Shown here piece by piece: positions 1 through 8,511 of a stretch of 64,000 nt of DNA. A program made the translations under genes and the position numbers. This stretch comes from an uncultured Methanobrevibacter sp. (lineage in GTDB: Archaea; Methanobacteriota; Methanobacteria; Methanobacteriales; Methanobacteriaceae), in the NCBI RefSeq assembly GCF_934746965.1, contig NZ_CAKVFS010000005.1, forward strand, positions 62,001 through 126,000, written 5' to 3'. Position 1 is the first letter of the stretch, and each line of letters starts with the position of its first letter. The notes beneath the pieces are model-generated. The model searched no databases. It had not been told where the DNA came from and was given only the letters and a program-made list of their open reading frames with translations.

Positions 1-2
1 TA

Positions 3-305
3 AATAAAGAAGATTATTTCTCAAAAATTTTTAAAAAACATTTTGTTTACTGGTTGGCAAGTTTGATAGCTAGTGATATTTCTGATGATGAAAAAAGAGA
101 ACTGGTAGTAGCTATTAATCCATTACTTAAAAAACAAGTAGTTATAACTCCTGATTTTGGTGAGAAAATTTATTCACCATTAACTAAACCTATTTTAGAT
201 AATGATTATAGCAGAATACTTAAGAATATATCTAGAATTAAAAGATCCAGGGAAAGAAAAGCTAAAATTAAGACATTTATCAATTGGCTGAGATTTAAGT
301 CATGA
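3..305 (+). CDS. C-terminal end of an unidentified protein, cut by the window edge
   Basis: An open frame runs in from the left edge without a start and ends at a TGA at 303-305, leaving about 100 residues. The visible part is basic at its end (RSRERKAKIK), has no clear membrane segment and carries no motif I can name. The next genes downstream export and build a surface polysaccharide, so this may be the tail of a glycosyltransferase or glycerophosphotransferase-like enzyme, but that is context only. A 150-base AT-rich gap follows before the ABC permease gene, which therefore may have its own promoter. Confidence 0.6.
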   Translation, partial: NKEDYFSKIFKKHFVYWLASLIASDISDDEKRELVVAINPLLKKQVVITPDFGEKIYSPLTKPILDNDYSRILKNISRIKRSRERKAKIKTFINWLRFKS

Positions 306-457
306 TTTTTTAGTTTGTGAGGTTATGATGTAATTTACACGATTTTTAGTGTTTAAAGTGATACAATATAATTTTTTTTGATAAGCAATCTTTTTATAAT
401 TCTTTTATTAAAAATAACAAATAGTTTATAAAAATTTATCTTAGAGAGTTATTGTTC

Positions 458-1243
458 ATGTTTGAAAACAATGAGTATGTACAAAATTTTAGTAAGTATA
501 CTTTTTTACTTACTGAATTAATTAAAAGAGATATAAGTGGAAAATATAAAGATTCTACTTTAGGTTTATTCTGGAGTTTTTTAAATCCATTATTGTCTAT
601 GATTGTTTTAACCATGGTTTTCTCTTTAATATTTGCAAATACTATTGAGAATTTCCCAGTTTATTTGTTAAGTGGTAAATTAGTGTTTGATTTATTTGCT
701 AATGCTACTACTGGTGCTATGGATTCAATTAAATCTAATTCGGAGATTATTAAAAAGATTTATGTTCCAAAATATATGTTTGCTGTGGGAATTGTCTGTT
801 CTGAATTTATTAACTTTTTAATATCTTTAGTAGTGTTGGTTGCTGTAATGATAGTTACTGGAGCTCCTTTCCATTTTGCATTAATTTATTCACCAATTCC
901 ATTGTTCTTTTTATTAGTTTTAACAATGGGTGTTGGTTTGATACTTGCAACAGCTACAACATTCTTTACAGATATTAAATATTTGTATGGAGTTCTTGTA
1001 ATGCTTTTATCATTTATGACTCCATTGTTCTATCCGATTGATATTATTCCTCAACAGTTTTTATTTGCATATAAATTAAACCCGTTATATTCTGCTGTTG
1101 AGTGTTTTAGAAATATTATTCTTGGTGGAACTTTCCCAGATGCATGGCCGTTTATGTTTTTAGTTGTAACTTCAATAGTTTCACTTATAATTGGAGTTTA
1201 TGTATTTTTCAAATATCAAGATAAATTTGTACTAAATATTTAA
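458..1243 (+). CDS. Polysaccharide/teichoic acid ABC exporter, permease subunit (ABC-2 type)
   Basis: This is the membrane subunit of an ABC-2 polymer exporter of the Wzm/TagG kind, which passes a lipid-linked glycan across the membrane. The 261-residue chain starts with the family's cytoplasmic lead (LIKRDISGKYKDSTLGLFWSFLNPL) and has six hydrophobic segments, about residues 30-55, 60-80, 105-130, 140-165, 175-195 and 230-250. I chose the ATG at 458 because GAGAG at 444-448 gives 9-base spacing; a TTG at 452 is in frame but too close. Its stop overlaps the ribosome binding site of the ATPase gene, so the two are translationally coupled and should form one transporter. Confidence 0.9.
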   Translation: MFENNEYVQNFSKYTFLLTELIKRDISGKYKDSTLGLFWSFLNPLLSMIVLTMVFSLIFANTIENFPVYLLSGKLVFDLFANATTGAMDSIKSNSEIIKKIYVPKYMFAVGIVCSEFINFLISLVVLVAVMIVTGAPFHFALIYSPIPLFFLLVLTMGVGLILATATTFFTDIKYLYGVLVMLLSFMTPLFYPIDIIPQQFLFAYKLNPLYSAVECFRNIILGGTFPDAWPFMFLVVTSIVSLIIGVYVFFKYQDKFVLNI

Positions 1244-1255
1244 GGAGGTTTTGAT

Positions 1256-3016
1256 TTGACTAACCAAATAAGATGTCCAAAAAGGATTACTCAAAAAGAT
1301 GAAAAAAATCATTCTGTTTGGGCTGATTTAGATAATATTATGTCTGATGATTTAGAAAATGTAGCTTCAACTACGATTCAATCAAAATCTGCTCCTCAAA
1401 TTATTTGTGCAACTGATTTTGATTTTAATATTCCTGAAGATGCCAGAATTATTTCAGTTATTGTAGAACATGATTTCCATAAGGAATCTTCTGAAAACCC
1501 AATTAAAATGGATCCACCTATAATTAGGGTTTTAACATCTGATAATGAGTTTGAAAGGTTATCATTTATTCATGCTGATGTTTTTCCAGCTGATCGTTCT
1601 GTAACAATTCCTATTGAAGATGTTACTGGAAAAGAATTTAATGAAGATTTTACAGTTGAAATAGAGTTCCCAGAAAATGCTAATGATAATGAAGGTTTAC
1701 TTTACTTTGATTATATTAGGGTTAGGGTTAATTTTGAAGTTAAAAGGTATTTATTGACTTGTGGTGAGACTAATACATATTATCCTACTAAATCCAATCC
1801 TATTAAATTAGCTGTTGGTGAAGAATTTAGATATTCTCTTTATTTTAGAAATGTGAATGGTGTTTCTAATGAAAAACAAAAAATTAAAATTAATCTTCCA
1901 GATGGATTTGAAATAGTTAGACACTATTTTAAAGCTAGAAAAATTAATAAATTATCTGAAAAAGATGAAGAAGTAGCTGAAGATGAATTTGATGAAGAAA
2001 ATTTGATTTGGTATCCTTCAGTACGTGGAAAAGGAAGTGCTGCATTTAGAATGGTTCTTAAATGTAAGGAGGAAGGAATTAAATCAATAAATGCATTTAC
2101 TGAGAATTTTGGTGTAACTCCTAATTTCTATGTTGATGTTCATCCTGAAGGTTATGACAGTCCGACAAATAAGTTTGATGAAACTACTAATGTTTGGAGT
2201 TCTGAACTAAATGATGACGAAGATTATCAAAGATTAAATCAGGATGTAGCTATTGAAGTTAATAATGTTTCAATGGAATTTGAAATGCCTCAAGAAAAAG
2301 TGGATAATCTAAAAGAATATTGTATTAAGTGGGTTAAAAGGGAACTTAAACCAAAAACAAATTTTAAAGCACTTGATAATTTATCATTTACTATTAATAA
2401 AGGAGAAAGGGTTGGAATCATCGGATTTAATGGTGCTGGTAAGAGTACTCTTTTAAAAGTATTGTCTGGTGTATTTAAACCTACTGTAGGAACTATTCAT
2501 ACAAATGGAAAAATAGCGCCTTTATTAGAGCTTGGTGCAGGGTTTGACCACAATTATAGTGGGAGAGAAAATGTATTTTTAAATGGGGCAATATTAGGTT
2601 ATTCTAAAGAGTTTTTACTAAGTAAATATGATGAAATAGTTGAATTTTCAGAACTTGGGGACTTTATGGAGATTCCGATTAAAAATTATTCTTCAGGTAT
2701 GAATGCTAAACTTGGTTTTTCAGTAGCTACTGTTGTTGAACCTGATGTATTGATTTTAGATGAAATTTTGTCTGTTGGAGATGTAAAATTCCAAAAGAAA
2801 AGTGGAGATAAGCTTAAATCAATGATGGGTTCAGGAGTAACGGTTCTTTTAGTATCACACTCTACAGCTAAAATAAGGGAATTATGTACTAGAGCTATCT
2901 GGTTAGATAAAGGTAAGTTAGTAATGGATGGAGATGTTGATTATGTCTGCGATGCATATATTGAAGCAGCTAAAAAAGCATCTGAAGATGAACTTAAAGA
3001 TTTAGAGCTTGTATAA
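1256..3016 (+). CDS. Polysaccharide ABC exporter ATPase with a large extra N-terminal domain
   Basis: The C-terminal part, about residues 330-560, is a Wzt/TagH-type ATPase: Walker A GFNGAGKST near 390, signature YSSGMNAKL near 477, Walker B VLILDE near 500 and the switch His in LLVSHS near 533. It should power the adjacent permease. The first 330 residues are unusual. They are acidic and rich in predicted beta strands, with a stretch like surface Ig/DUF11 repeats (INLPDGFEIV), and they precede the ATPase. Wzt proteins normally carry their glycan-binding domain after it. The start is TTG at 1256, 7 bases after a perfect GGAGG at 1244-1248. The protein is 586 residues; plain TagH-like ATPases are nearer 250-400. 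Confidence 0.85.
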   Translation: MTNQIRCPKRITQKDEKNHSVWADLDNIMSDDLENVASTTIQSKSAPQIICATDFDFNIPEDARIISVIVEHDFHKESSENPIKMDPPIIRVLTSDNEFERLSFIHADVFPADRSVTIPIEDVTGKEFNEDFTVEIEFPENANDNEGLLYFDYIRVRVNFEVKRYLLTCGETNTYYPTKSNPIKLAVGEEFRYSLYFRNVNGVSNEKQKIKINLPDGFEIVRHYFKARKINKLSEKDEEVAEDEFDEENLIWYPSVRGKGSAAFRMVLKCKEEGIKSINAFTENFGVTPNFYVDVHPEGYDSPTNKFDETTNVWSSELNDDEDYQRLNQDVAIEVNNVSMEFEMPQEKVDNLKEYCIKWVKRELKPKTNFKALDNLSFTINKGERVGIIGFNGAGKSTLLKVLSGVFKPTVGTIHTNGKIAPLLELGAGFDHNYSGRENVFLNGAILGYSKEFLLSKYDEIVEFSELGDFMEIPIKNYSSGMNAKLGFSVATVVEPDVLILDEILSVGDVKFQKKSGDKLKSMMGSGVTVLLVSHSTAKIRELCTRAIWLDKGKLVMDGDVDYVCDAYIEAAKKASEDELKDLELV

Positions 3017-3018
3017 GT

Positions 3019-4113
3019 ATGTATCTTAAACATAAAATCTATGGGAAATTCTTTAATGTGTTTACCAAATTTCCAATTAATAATAGACAAATATCTTTTA
3101 TTATAGATTCTAATAAATCATTTAAAGGAAATTTAGACTATATTAAAAAGGAATTTGAAAAAAGAGGAGATTTCCAATTTAACTTTTTTTACAAAGATAA
3201 ATTATCTTTTTCTAATTTTAAAAAGTTAGCTACTTCTAAATATGTTTTTTTAAATGACAATTTTTTTCCATTAGCTTTCATGGATTTTAAAAAAGACACT
3301 AAAGTGATTCAACTTTGGCATGCTCCAGGGGCTTTTAAAAAGTTTGGTGCATCAGTAGATGGTGAATCTAAAGAAATGATTAAAGAAATTGGTAAAAATA
3401 TAGATTATTTAATTACTTCTGCAGATAGTATTAAACCATTTTATAGTGAAGCATTTCAAATAGATACTTTTAAAATTAAAGCTCTAGGACTTCCTCGAGC
3501 AGATTATTATTTTAAAAATCATGATTTAAATAAATTAAGAGAGAATTTTGATTCTAAATATCATTTAGCTAAAAATAAAAAAATAGTTCTTTATGCACCT
3601 ACATTTAGGGATAATTCTGAAGATAATAATGTTTTTAATTTTTTAGATTTGGAAAAATTCAACAAAGAATTAGGAGATGACTATGTTTTGGTTTTAAGAC
3701 TTCATCCTAAAATCAAAAAGTTTTTTAAAAATCAGATTGAAGTTAATCAGGATTATATTGATTGTACTGATTTTGATAATGAACAAGAGCTTTTATTAAT
3801 TTCTGATGTGCTGATAAGTGATTATTCATCAATAATGATTGAATTTGCCATGTTATTTAAACCAATAATATTTTTTACTTATGATTTTGATAATTATGTG
3901 TCTGATGATAGAGGTTTTTATTTTGATTTTAAACAAAATGTTCCAGGACCTATTGTTTACACAACTGATGAGTTAATTTCTGAAATTAAGAATAATAATT
4001 TTGATAAAAATAGGATTTCTAAATTTTTAGAAACACAGTTTAATCCAATTGATGGTTGTTCATCTAAAAGAATTGTGGATTTCTTATTAAATGAAGGTGA
4101 AGAAAATGGATAA
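3019..4113 (+). CDS. CDP-glycerol:glycerophosphate glycerophosphotransferase-like protein (TagB/TagF family)
   Basis: This 364-residue protein looks like the Glyphos_transf family (TagB/TagF), which adds glycerol- or ribitol-phosphate units to teichoic-acid-type polymers at the cytoplasmic membrane face. Family marks are WHAPGAFKKFG near 107, YAPTFRDN near 192, LRLHPK near 227 and DYSSIMIEFA near 272. No membrane segment is obvious. The gene starts 2 bases after the ATPase stop and overlaps the next glycosyltransferase, so it lies in the export operon. The exact donor cannot be read from sequence. Confidence 0.8.
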   Translation: MYLKHKIYGKFFNVFTKFPINNRQISFIIDSNKSFKGNLDYIKKEFEKRGDFQFNFFYKDKLSFSNFKKLATSKYVFLNDNFFPLAFMDFKKDTKVIQLWHAPGAFKKFGASVDGESKEMIKEIGKNIDYLITSADSIKPFYSEAFQIDTFKIKALGLPRADYYFKNHDLNKLRENFDSKYHLAKNKKIVLYAPTFRDNSEDNNVFNFLDLEKFNKELGDDYVLVLRLHPKIKKFFKNQIEVNQDYIDCTDFDNEQELLLISDVLISDYSSIMIEFAMLFKPIIFFTYDFDNYVSDDRGFYFDFKQNVPGPIVYTTDELISEIKNNNFDKNRISKFLETQFNPIDGCSSKRIVDFLLNEGEENG

Positions 4114-5059
4114 TATTAAAGTTAGTGTAATCATTCCAGTTTATAATAATTCAGAATATATATCTACATCATTATCTTCACTAATAAATCAGGATTTTGA
4201 TGAACTTTATGAAATTATTGTTGTTGATGATGGATCAACAGATAATAGTTTGGATATTGCACAGGAATTACTAAGCAAATCAAATATTCCATACAAATTA
4301 CTTCATCAAAGGAACTCTGGAGTAAGTACAGCTCGAAATCATGGAATTGAAGTTTCAAGAGGAGAATATTTAGTATTTGTTGATAGTGATGATTATGTTT
4401 TAACTAATCATTTATCTGAATTATACAATGGAAAAACAGATTTTACATTAACACAAATGACAAAAAAAGGTGCAGAGTCTTCATTTAACTGTCATGATAA
4501 TTTAATAACTGCTAAAGATTTAATTAAAATGGAACTGCAAATGTTAATTCCAGAATTCAGTTTTTGTCAGTTAATATACAAATCAGATTTAATTAAAAAT
4601 AATAACTTAAAATTTGATTCAAAAGCTGTTTATGGTGAAGATACAGAATTTGCCCTAAAAGCTTTAAGTTATGGTGAAAGTGTAGCTATTAGTCAAGAAA
4701 TAACCTACTTTTATATTCAAAGAGAGGATTCAGCTACAAGTAAAGCAGGTCTTAAAAGATTTAATTTCATTGAAACTTTGGAAAATCTTTCAAAATTTTA
4801 CAAATCTCAAGGTCATGATGCACTAGCTAATTTAATAATTACAAGTAGAATACCTAAAGCAATATTTGGAAATATGAATTATTTCTTTTATCATAACTAT
4901 GATTTTAATGAAGTAATTGCAAAAATGAAAGAATTGGATTTGTTTTCAAAATTATCTAAATTTGAAGGAGATTTTAAATTTAAGCTTAAAATAAAGCTAT
5001 TTTTATTAAATCCAAAATTATATTATAAAATGTGGAAAAAATTTAAAAATACTATTTGA
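4106..5059 (+). CDS. Family 2 glycosyltransferase
   Basis: A GT-A fold glycosyltransferase of about 317 residues: SVIIPVYNN at the N-terminus, VVDDGSTDNS for nucleotide-sugar binding, STARNHGI, and the metal-binding VDSDDYV. It should add one sugar to the surface glycan; donor and acceptor are unknown. I start it at the ATG at 4106, with GGTGA at 4096-4100 as ribosome binding site, so it overlaps the previous gene by 8 bases. An in-frame ATG at 4091 has no site. The C-terminal third is basic and may lie on the membrane. Confidence 0.85.
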   Translation: MDNIKVSVIIPVYNNSEYISTSLSSLINQDFDELYEIIVVDDGSTDNSLDIAQELLSKSNIPYKLLHQRNSGVSTARNHGIEVSRGEYLVFVDSDDYVLTNHLSELYNGKTDFTLTQMTKKGAESSFNCHDNLITAKDLIKMELQMLIPEFSFCQLIYKSDLIKNNNLKFDSKAVYGEDTEFALKALSYGESVAISQEITYFYIQREDSATSKAGLKRFNFIETLENLSKFYKSQGHDALANLIITSRIPKAIFGNMNYFFYHNYDFNEVIAKMKELDLFSKLSKFEGDFKFKLKIKLFLLNPKLYYKMWKKFKNTI

Positions 5060-5064
5060 TTATT

Positions 5065-6030
5065 ATGAAAGCTTCTGTAATAACACCTAATTATAATGGA
5101 AAACAATTTTTAAAAACATACTTTGATTCTTTAAATAATAATAAAGAATCTATTGGAGAAGTTATTTTAATTGATAATGGATCTGATGATGGTAGTGTTG
5201 AATTTATAGAAAATTATTCGAAAAATTTGGATTTTCCTGTAATTGTAATTAAAAATAATGAAAATGTAGGATTTGCAAAAGCAGTAAATCAGGGTATTTT
5301 AAAATCTAATTATAATTATATATTTTCATTAAATAATGATACTGAAGTTGAAAAAGGAGCTGTTAAATCATTAATATCATTAATTTCATCAAATAGTAAT
5401 ATTTTTTCAGTTGCATCTAAAATGGTTCAGTTTGATAATAAGAATTTAATAGATGATGCTGGTGATGAATATAATATATTGGCATGGACTAAAAAAACTG
5501 GAGAAAATCAACCTTTAAAAAATTATAATGAAGTATATGAAATATTTTCTAGTTGTGCTGGTGCAGCTATGTATAATAAAGCTATTTTAGATAAAATAGG
5601 TCTTTTTGATGAAAATTTCTTTGCATATATGGAGGATGTAGATTTAAGTTATAGAGCAAAAATTAATGGATATAAAAATCTATTTTGTCCAGATTCAATT
5701 GTATATCATATTGGAAGTGCAACAAGTGGAAGCAGATATAATGAGTTTAAAGTTAAATTAGCTGCTAGAAATAATGTGTGGACTGTCTATAAAAATTTCC
5801 CGATTCCACAAAAGATTGTAAACTTCATATTTTTATTTTTAGGATTTTTAATTAAATATTTATTTTTTGTTAAAAAAGGATTTGGTAAAACATATCTGGA
5901 AGGGATTAAAGAAGGTTTAAAAACAAGAAATAAAATTAATAAAGTTAAATTTGACTCAAAAAACACTATAAACTATTTTAAAATAGAATGGAAATTAATT
6001 GTTAATGCTATTAAATTTTTAAAAAAATGA
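5065..6030 (+). CDS. Family 2 glycosyltransferase (rhamnosyltransferase-like)
   Basis: A family 2 enzyme of about 321 residues resembling rhamnosyltransferases: SVITPNYNG at the start, LIDNGSDDGS, ENVGFAKAVNQG, and NNDTE in place of a strict DXD. A hydrophobic stretch near residues 250-270 (FIFLFLGFLIKYLFF) suggests membrane attachment. The start is the ATG at 5065, preceded by TGAT; a TTG at 5056 is in frame but overlaps the previous stop. It follows the preceding glycosyltransferase by 5 bases. Confidence 0.85.
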   Translation: MKASVITPNYNGKQFLKTYFDSLNNNKESIGEVILIDNGSDDGSVEFIENYSKNLDFPVIVIKNNENVGFAKAVNQGILKSNYNYIFSLNNDTEVEKGAVKSLISLISSNSNIFSVASKMVQFDNKNLIDDAGDEYNILAWTKKTGENQPLKNYNEVYEIFSSCAGAAMYNKAILDKIGLFDENFFAYMEDVDLSYRAKINGYKNLFCPDSIVYHIGSATSGSRYNEFKVKLAARNNVWTVYKNFPIPQKIVNFIFLFLGFLIKYLFFVKKGFGKTYLEGIKEGLKTRNKINKVKFDSKNTINYFKIEWKLIVNAIKFLKK

Positions 6031-6045
6031 ATTTAGTTGAGAATT

Positions 6046-6903
6046 ATGGATCTTTCAGTTATTATTGTAAATTATCAAACTTTTAAGTTAACACGAGATA
6101 CTATAGAATCTATATTGGAATATGAGTATCCTTTTAGCTATGAAATAATAGTAGTGGATAATGCTTCTAGTGATGATAGTTTAGATAAATTAAAGGATTA
6201 TTTTAAAGATTCAGTTAAATTTATTTCTTCAAAGGAAAATAATGGATTTGCAGCAGGTAATAATCAGGGTTTAAAAATAGCTAGTGGAAAATATGTTCTT
6301 TTATTAAATTCTGACACTGTTGTTTGGGAAGATACTTTGAAGAATATCTATGATTTTATGGAAGATAATCCAGATGTTGGTGCATGTGGTTGTAAAGTTC
6401 TTTTAGAAGGTGGAAATTTGGATAAAGCATGTAAAAGGTCTTTTCCAAATATCAAAAATTCATTTTACAGGTTATTTCATATTCCAACAAATAGTAAAGA
6501 TGATAACTATAACTTAGATAATCTTTCTGATGATGGAATTTATGAAATCGACTGTTTAACTGGTGCATTCATGTTTATTCGTCAAAAATGTTTAAATTCA
6601 GTTGGTTTATTGGATGAAACATTTTTTATGTATGGCGAAGACATTGATTTGTGTTATAGGATTAAACATGATAACTGGAAGATAATTTACTTTGGTAAAA
6701 ATAGTATAACTCATTTTAAAGGAGCTAGTAGTAAAAAGCAAAAGTCTAAATTAATATATGAATTTTATAGGGCAATGTATATTTATTATAAAAAACATCA
6801 TGCAGATAATACATCAATATTTGTTAATTTAGTTGTTTATTTTGGAATACTTTGTTTATGTATTCTAAAATTGATTTTGAATTTCTTTAAAAAGAAAAAT
6901 TAA
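6046..6903 (+). CDS. Family 2 glycosyltransferase (rhamnosyltransferase-like), membrane-anchored
   Basis: A third glycosyltransferase, about 285 residues, close in plan to its upstream neighbour: SVIIVNYQTF, VVDNASSDDS, ENNGFAAGNNQG, NSDTVV, then the acceptor-side MYGEDIDLCYR. It ends in a hydrophobic helix (VVYFGILCLCILKLIL) followed by lysines, a likely membrane anchor. I start it at ATG 6046 rather than TTG 6037. Two adjacent members of this type usually make successive linkages of one repeat unit; that is inference. Confidence 0.85.
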   Translation: MDLSVIIVNYQTFKLTRDTIESILEYEYPFSYEIIVVDNASSDDSLDKLKDYFKDSVKFISSKENNGFAAGNNQGLKIASGKYVLLLNSDTVVWEDTLKNIYDFMEDNPDVGACGCKVLLEGGNLDKACKRSFPNIKNSFYRLFHIPTNSKDDNYNLDNLSDDGIYEIDCLTGAFMFIRQKCLNSVGLLDETFFMYGEDIDLCYRIKHDNWKIIYFGKNSITHFKGASSKKQKSKLIYEFYRAMYIYYKKHHADNTSIFVNLVVYFGILCLCILKLILNFFKKKN

Positions 6904-6950
6904 ATATTAGGAAATTCAAAAATATACCTAAATCTATTTTTGTGATAAAT

Positions 6951-8354
6951 ATGATTAAGCAGAATCAAAGAGCATTAAATATAGTTATGGTTTTAATTGA
7001 TGTGTTAGTTGTAACTATATCTCTTTTCTGTGCATGGTGGTTACGTTTTAAAACTACCTTATTTGGTCCGATTGGAGGACATTTAAGTTTACAAAGTTAT
7101 GTTCTTTTTTTAACATTTGCTGTAATACCTACTTATGTGATACTATACTTTTCTTTTGGTCTTTATAAACCATATAGGACTCATAAAACAATATTTTCAG
7201 AAGTAACTCAAATTATAAAAGTAAATATTGTTGCATTTTTTGTATTAGTGTCTATTTTATTCATTGTTAATGAACCTGATTTTTCAAGAATAATGTTATT
7301 CCTTTTAGCTATTATAGCTACTGTTTTTGGAGTAACTGAAAGGTTTGTTATTAGAAGTTTCTTAAAGGAACTCAGATCAAATAATAAGAATCTAAAACAT
7401 ATTCTTGTTGTTGGTGATAATGATTTAGCTTTTACATTTGCTCGTAGAATTAAGGCAAATCCATATTTAGGTTTTGTCATTGGTGGATTTTTAGGTAAAT
7501 CTAACCATGTTGGTTTAGAAATGGAAGGTAGTAAAATTATAGGTTCTTTTAAAGATTTGGATGATATTCTTGAGAGAAATAGTTTTGATAGAGTTGTATT
7601 AGCTATTCCTTTGAAATATTATTATAAAATCGATGAACTTGTAGAAAGTTGTGAAAAGGTGGGAATTAAAGCAGAAATTATTCCAGATTATATAAGGTAT
7701 TTCCCAGCACAGCCATCAGTAGACATGATTGAAGATATTCCGATTATAAATATCCGTTATGTTCCATTAGATGATGCATTTAATAGTTTTTTAAAATTAT
7801 TGTCTGATTACATAATATCTATTATAGCTATTATAATTACATCTCCAATTATGATAATTACTGCAATAGTTATTAAATTAACTTCTAAAGGTCCTATTAT
7901 ATTTAAACAAGAAAGGATAGGATATCATGGAAAACCATTCATGATGTATAAATTTAGAAGTATGAAAGTTCAAAATCCAAATGATGAAAAATCAGAATGG
8001 ACAACAAAAGATGATCCAAGAAAAACTAAAGTGGGTAATTTTATTAGAAAAACAAGTATTGATGAATTACCTCAATTTTTCAATGTTTTAAAAGGGGATA
8101 TGAGTGTTGTTGGTCCTAGACCTGAAAGACCATATTTTGTTGATGAATTTAAAGAAAAAATTCCTAAATACATGGTTAAACATCAAGTTAAACCAGGTTT
8201 AACAGGTTGGGCCCAAATTCATGGGTGTCGTGGTAATACTTCTATTAAAAAACGTATTGAATTTGACATTGAGTATGTAGAAAATTGGCATATGGGTTTG
8301 GACTTAGTTATTATGATTAAAACAGTTGTAAAGAAAAATCCTAATGCATATTAA
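6951..8354 (+). CDS. Polyprenyl-phosphate sugar phosphotransferase (WbaP/bacterial sugar transferase family)
   Basis: This 467-residue protein has four to five N-terminal membrane helices (about 10-130), a Rossmann-like middle (HILVVGDND near 147), another helix near 285-305, and a C-terminal bacterial sugar transferase domain with KQERIGYHGKPF, YKFRSM and GPRPERP. Such enzymes start a glycan by moving a sugar-1-phosphate from a UDP-sugar to a C55-type lipid. It closes the polysaccharide cluster and would make the lipid-linked primer extended by the three glycosyltransferases. GTGAT at 6942-6946 is the ribosome binding site for ATG 6951; reading that GTG as the start is less likely. Confidence 0.88.
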   Translation: MIKQNQRALNIVMVLIDVLVVTISLFCAWWLRFKTTLFGPIGGHLSLQSYVLFLTFAVIPTYVILYFSFGLYKPYRTHKTIFSEVTQIIKVNIVAFFVLVSILFIVNEPDFSRIMLFLLAIIATVFGVTERFVIRSFLKELRSNNKNLKHILVVGDNDLAFTFARRIKANPYLGFVIGGFLGKSNHVGLEMEGSKIIGSFKDLDDILERNSFDRVVLAIPLKYYYKIDELVESCEKVGIKAEIIPDYIRYFPAQPSVDMIEDIPIINIRYVPLDDAFNSFLKLLSDYIISIIAIIITSPIMIITAIVIKLTSKGPIIFKQERIGYHGKPFMMYKFRSMKVQNPNDEKSEWTTKDDPRKTKVGNFIRKTSIDELPQFFNVLKGDMSVVGPRPERPYFVDEFKEKIPKYMVKHQVKPGLTGWAQIHGCRGNTSIKKRIEFDIEYVENWHMGLDLVIMIKTVVKKNPNAY

Positions 8355-8456
8355 GAATTTTTCATATTTGCATTTTTGTGTAGTTTATTAAAATTTATAT
8401 TCTATCTTTTTAATAATTATTTTAAAAAATTACTTTTCAAATGCGCTCTCTAATAG

Positions 8457-8465
8457 TTTATATAC
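8457..8465 (+). promoter_or_regulatory. Probable TATA box of the rpa gene
   Basis: TTTATATAC sits about 47 bases before the RPA start in an AT-rich gap of 157 bases, in the form usual for euryarchaeal TATA boxes. The expected transcript start is about 25 bases further on, leaving a leader of roughly 20-25 bases. A short GC-containing patch (GCGCTC) lies just upstream, where a BRE would be. Confidence 0.55.
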
Positions 8466-8511
8466 ATTTTAATTTAATAATAATAATTAACTTTCTAACG
8501 AGGGGTTTGGT

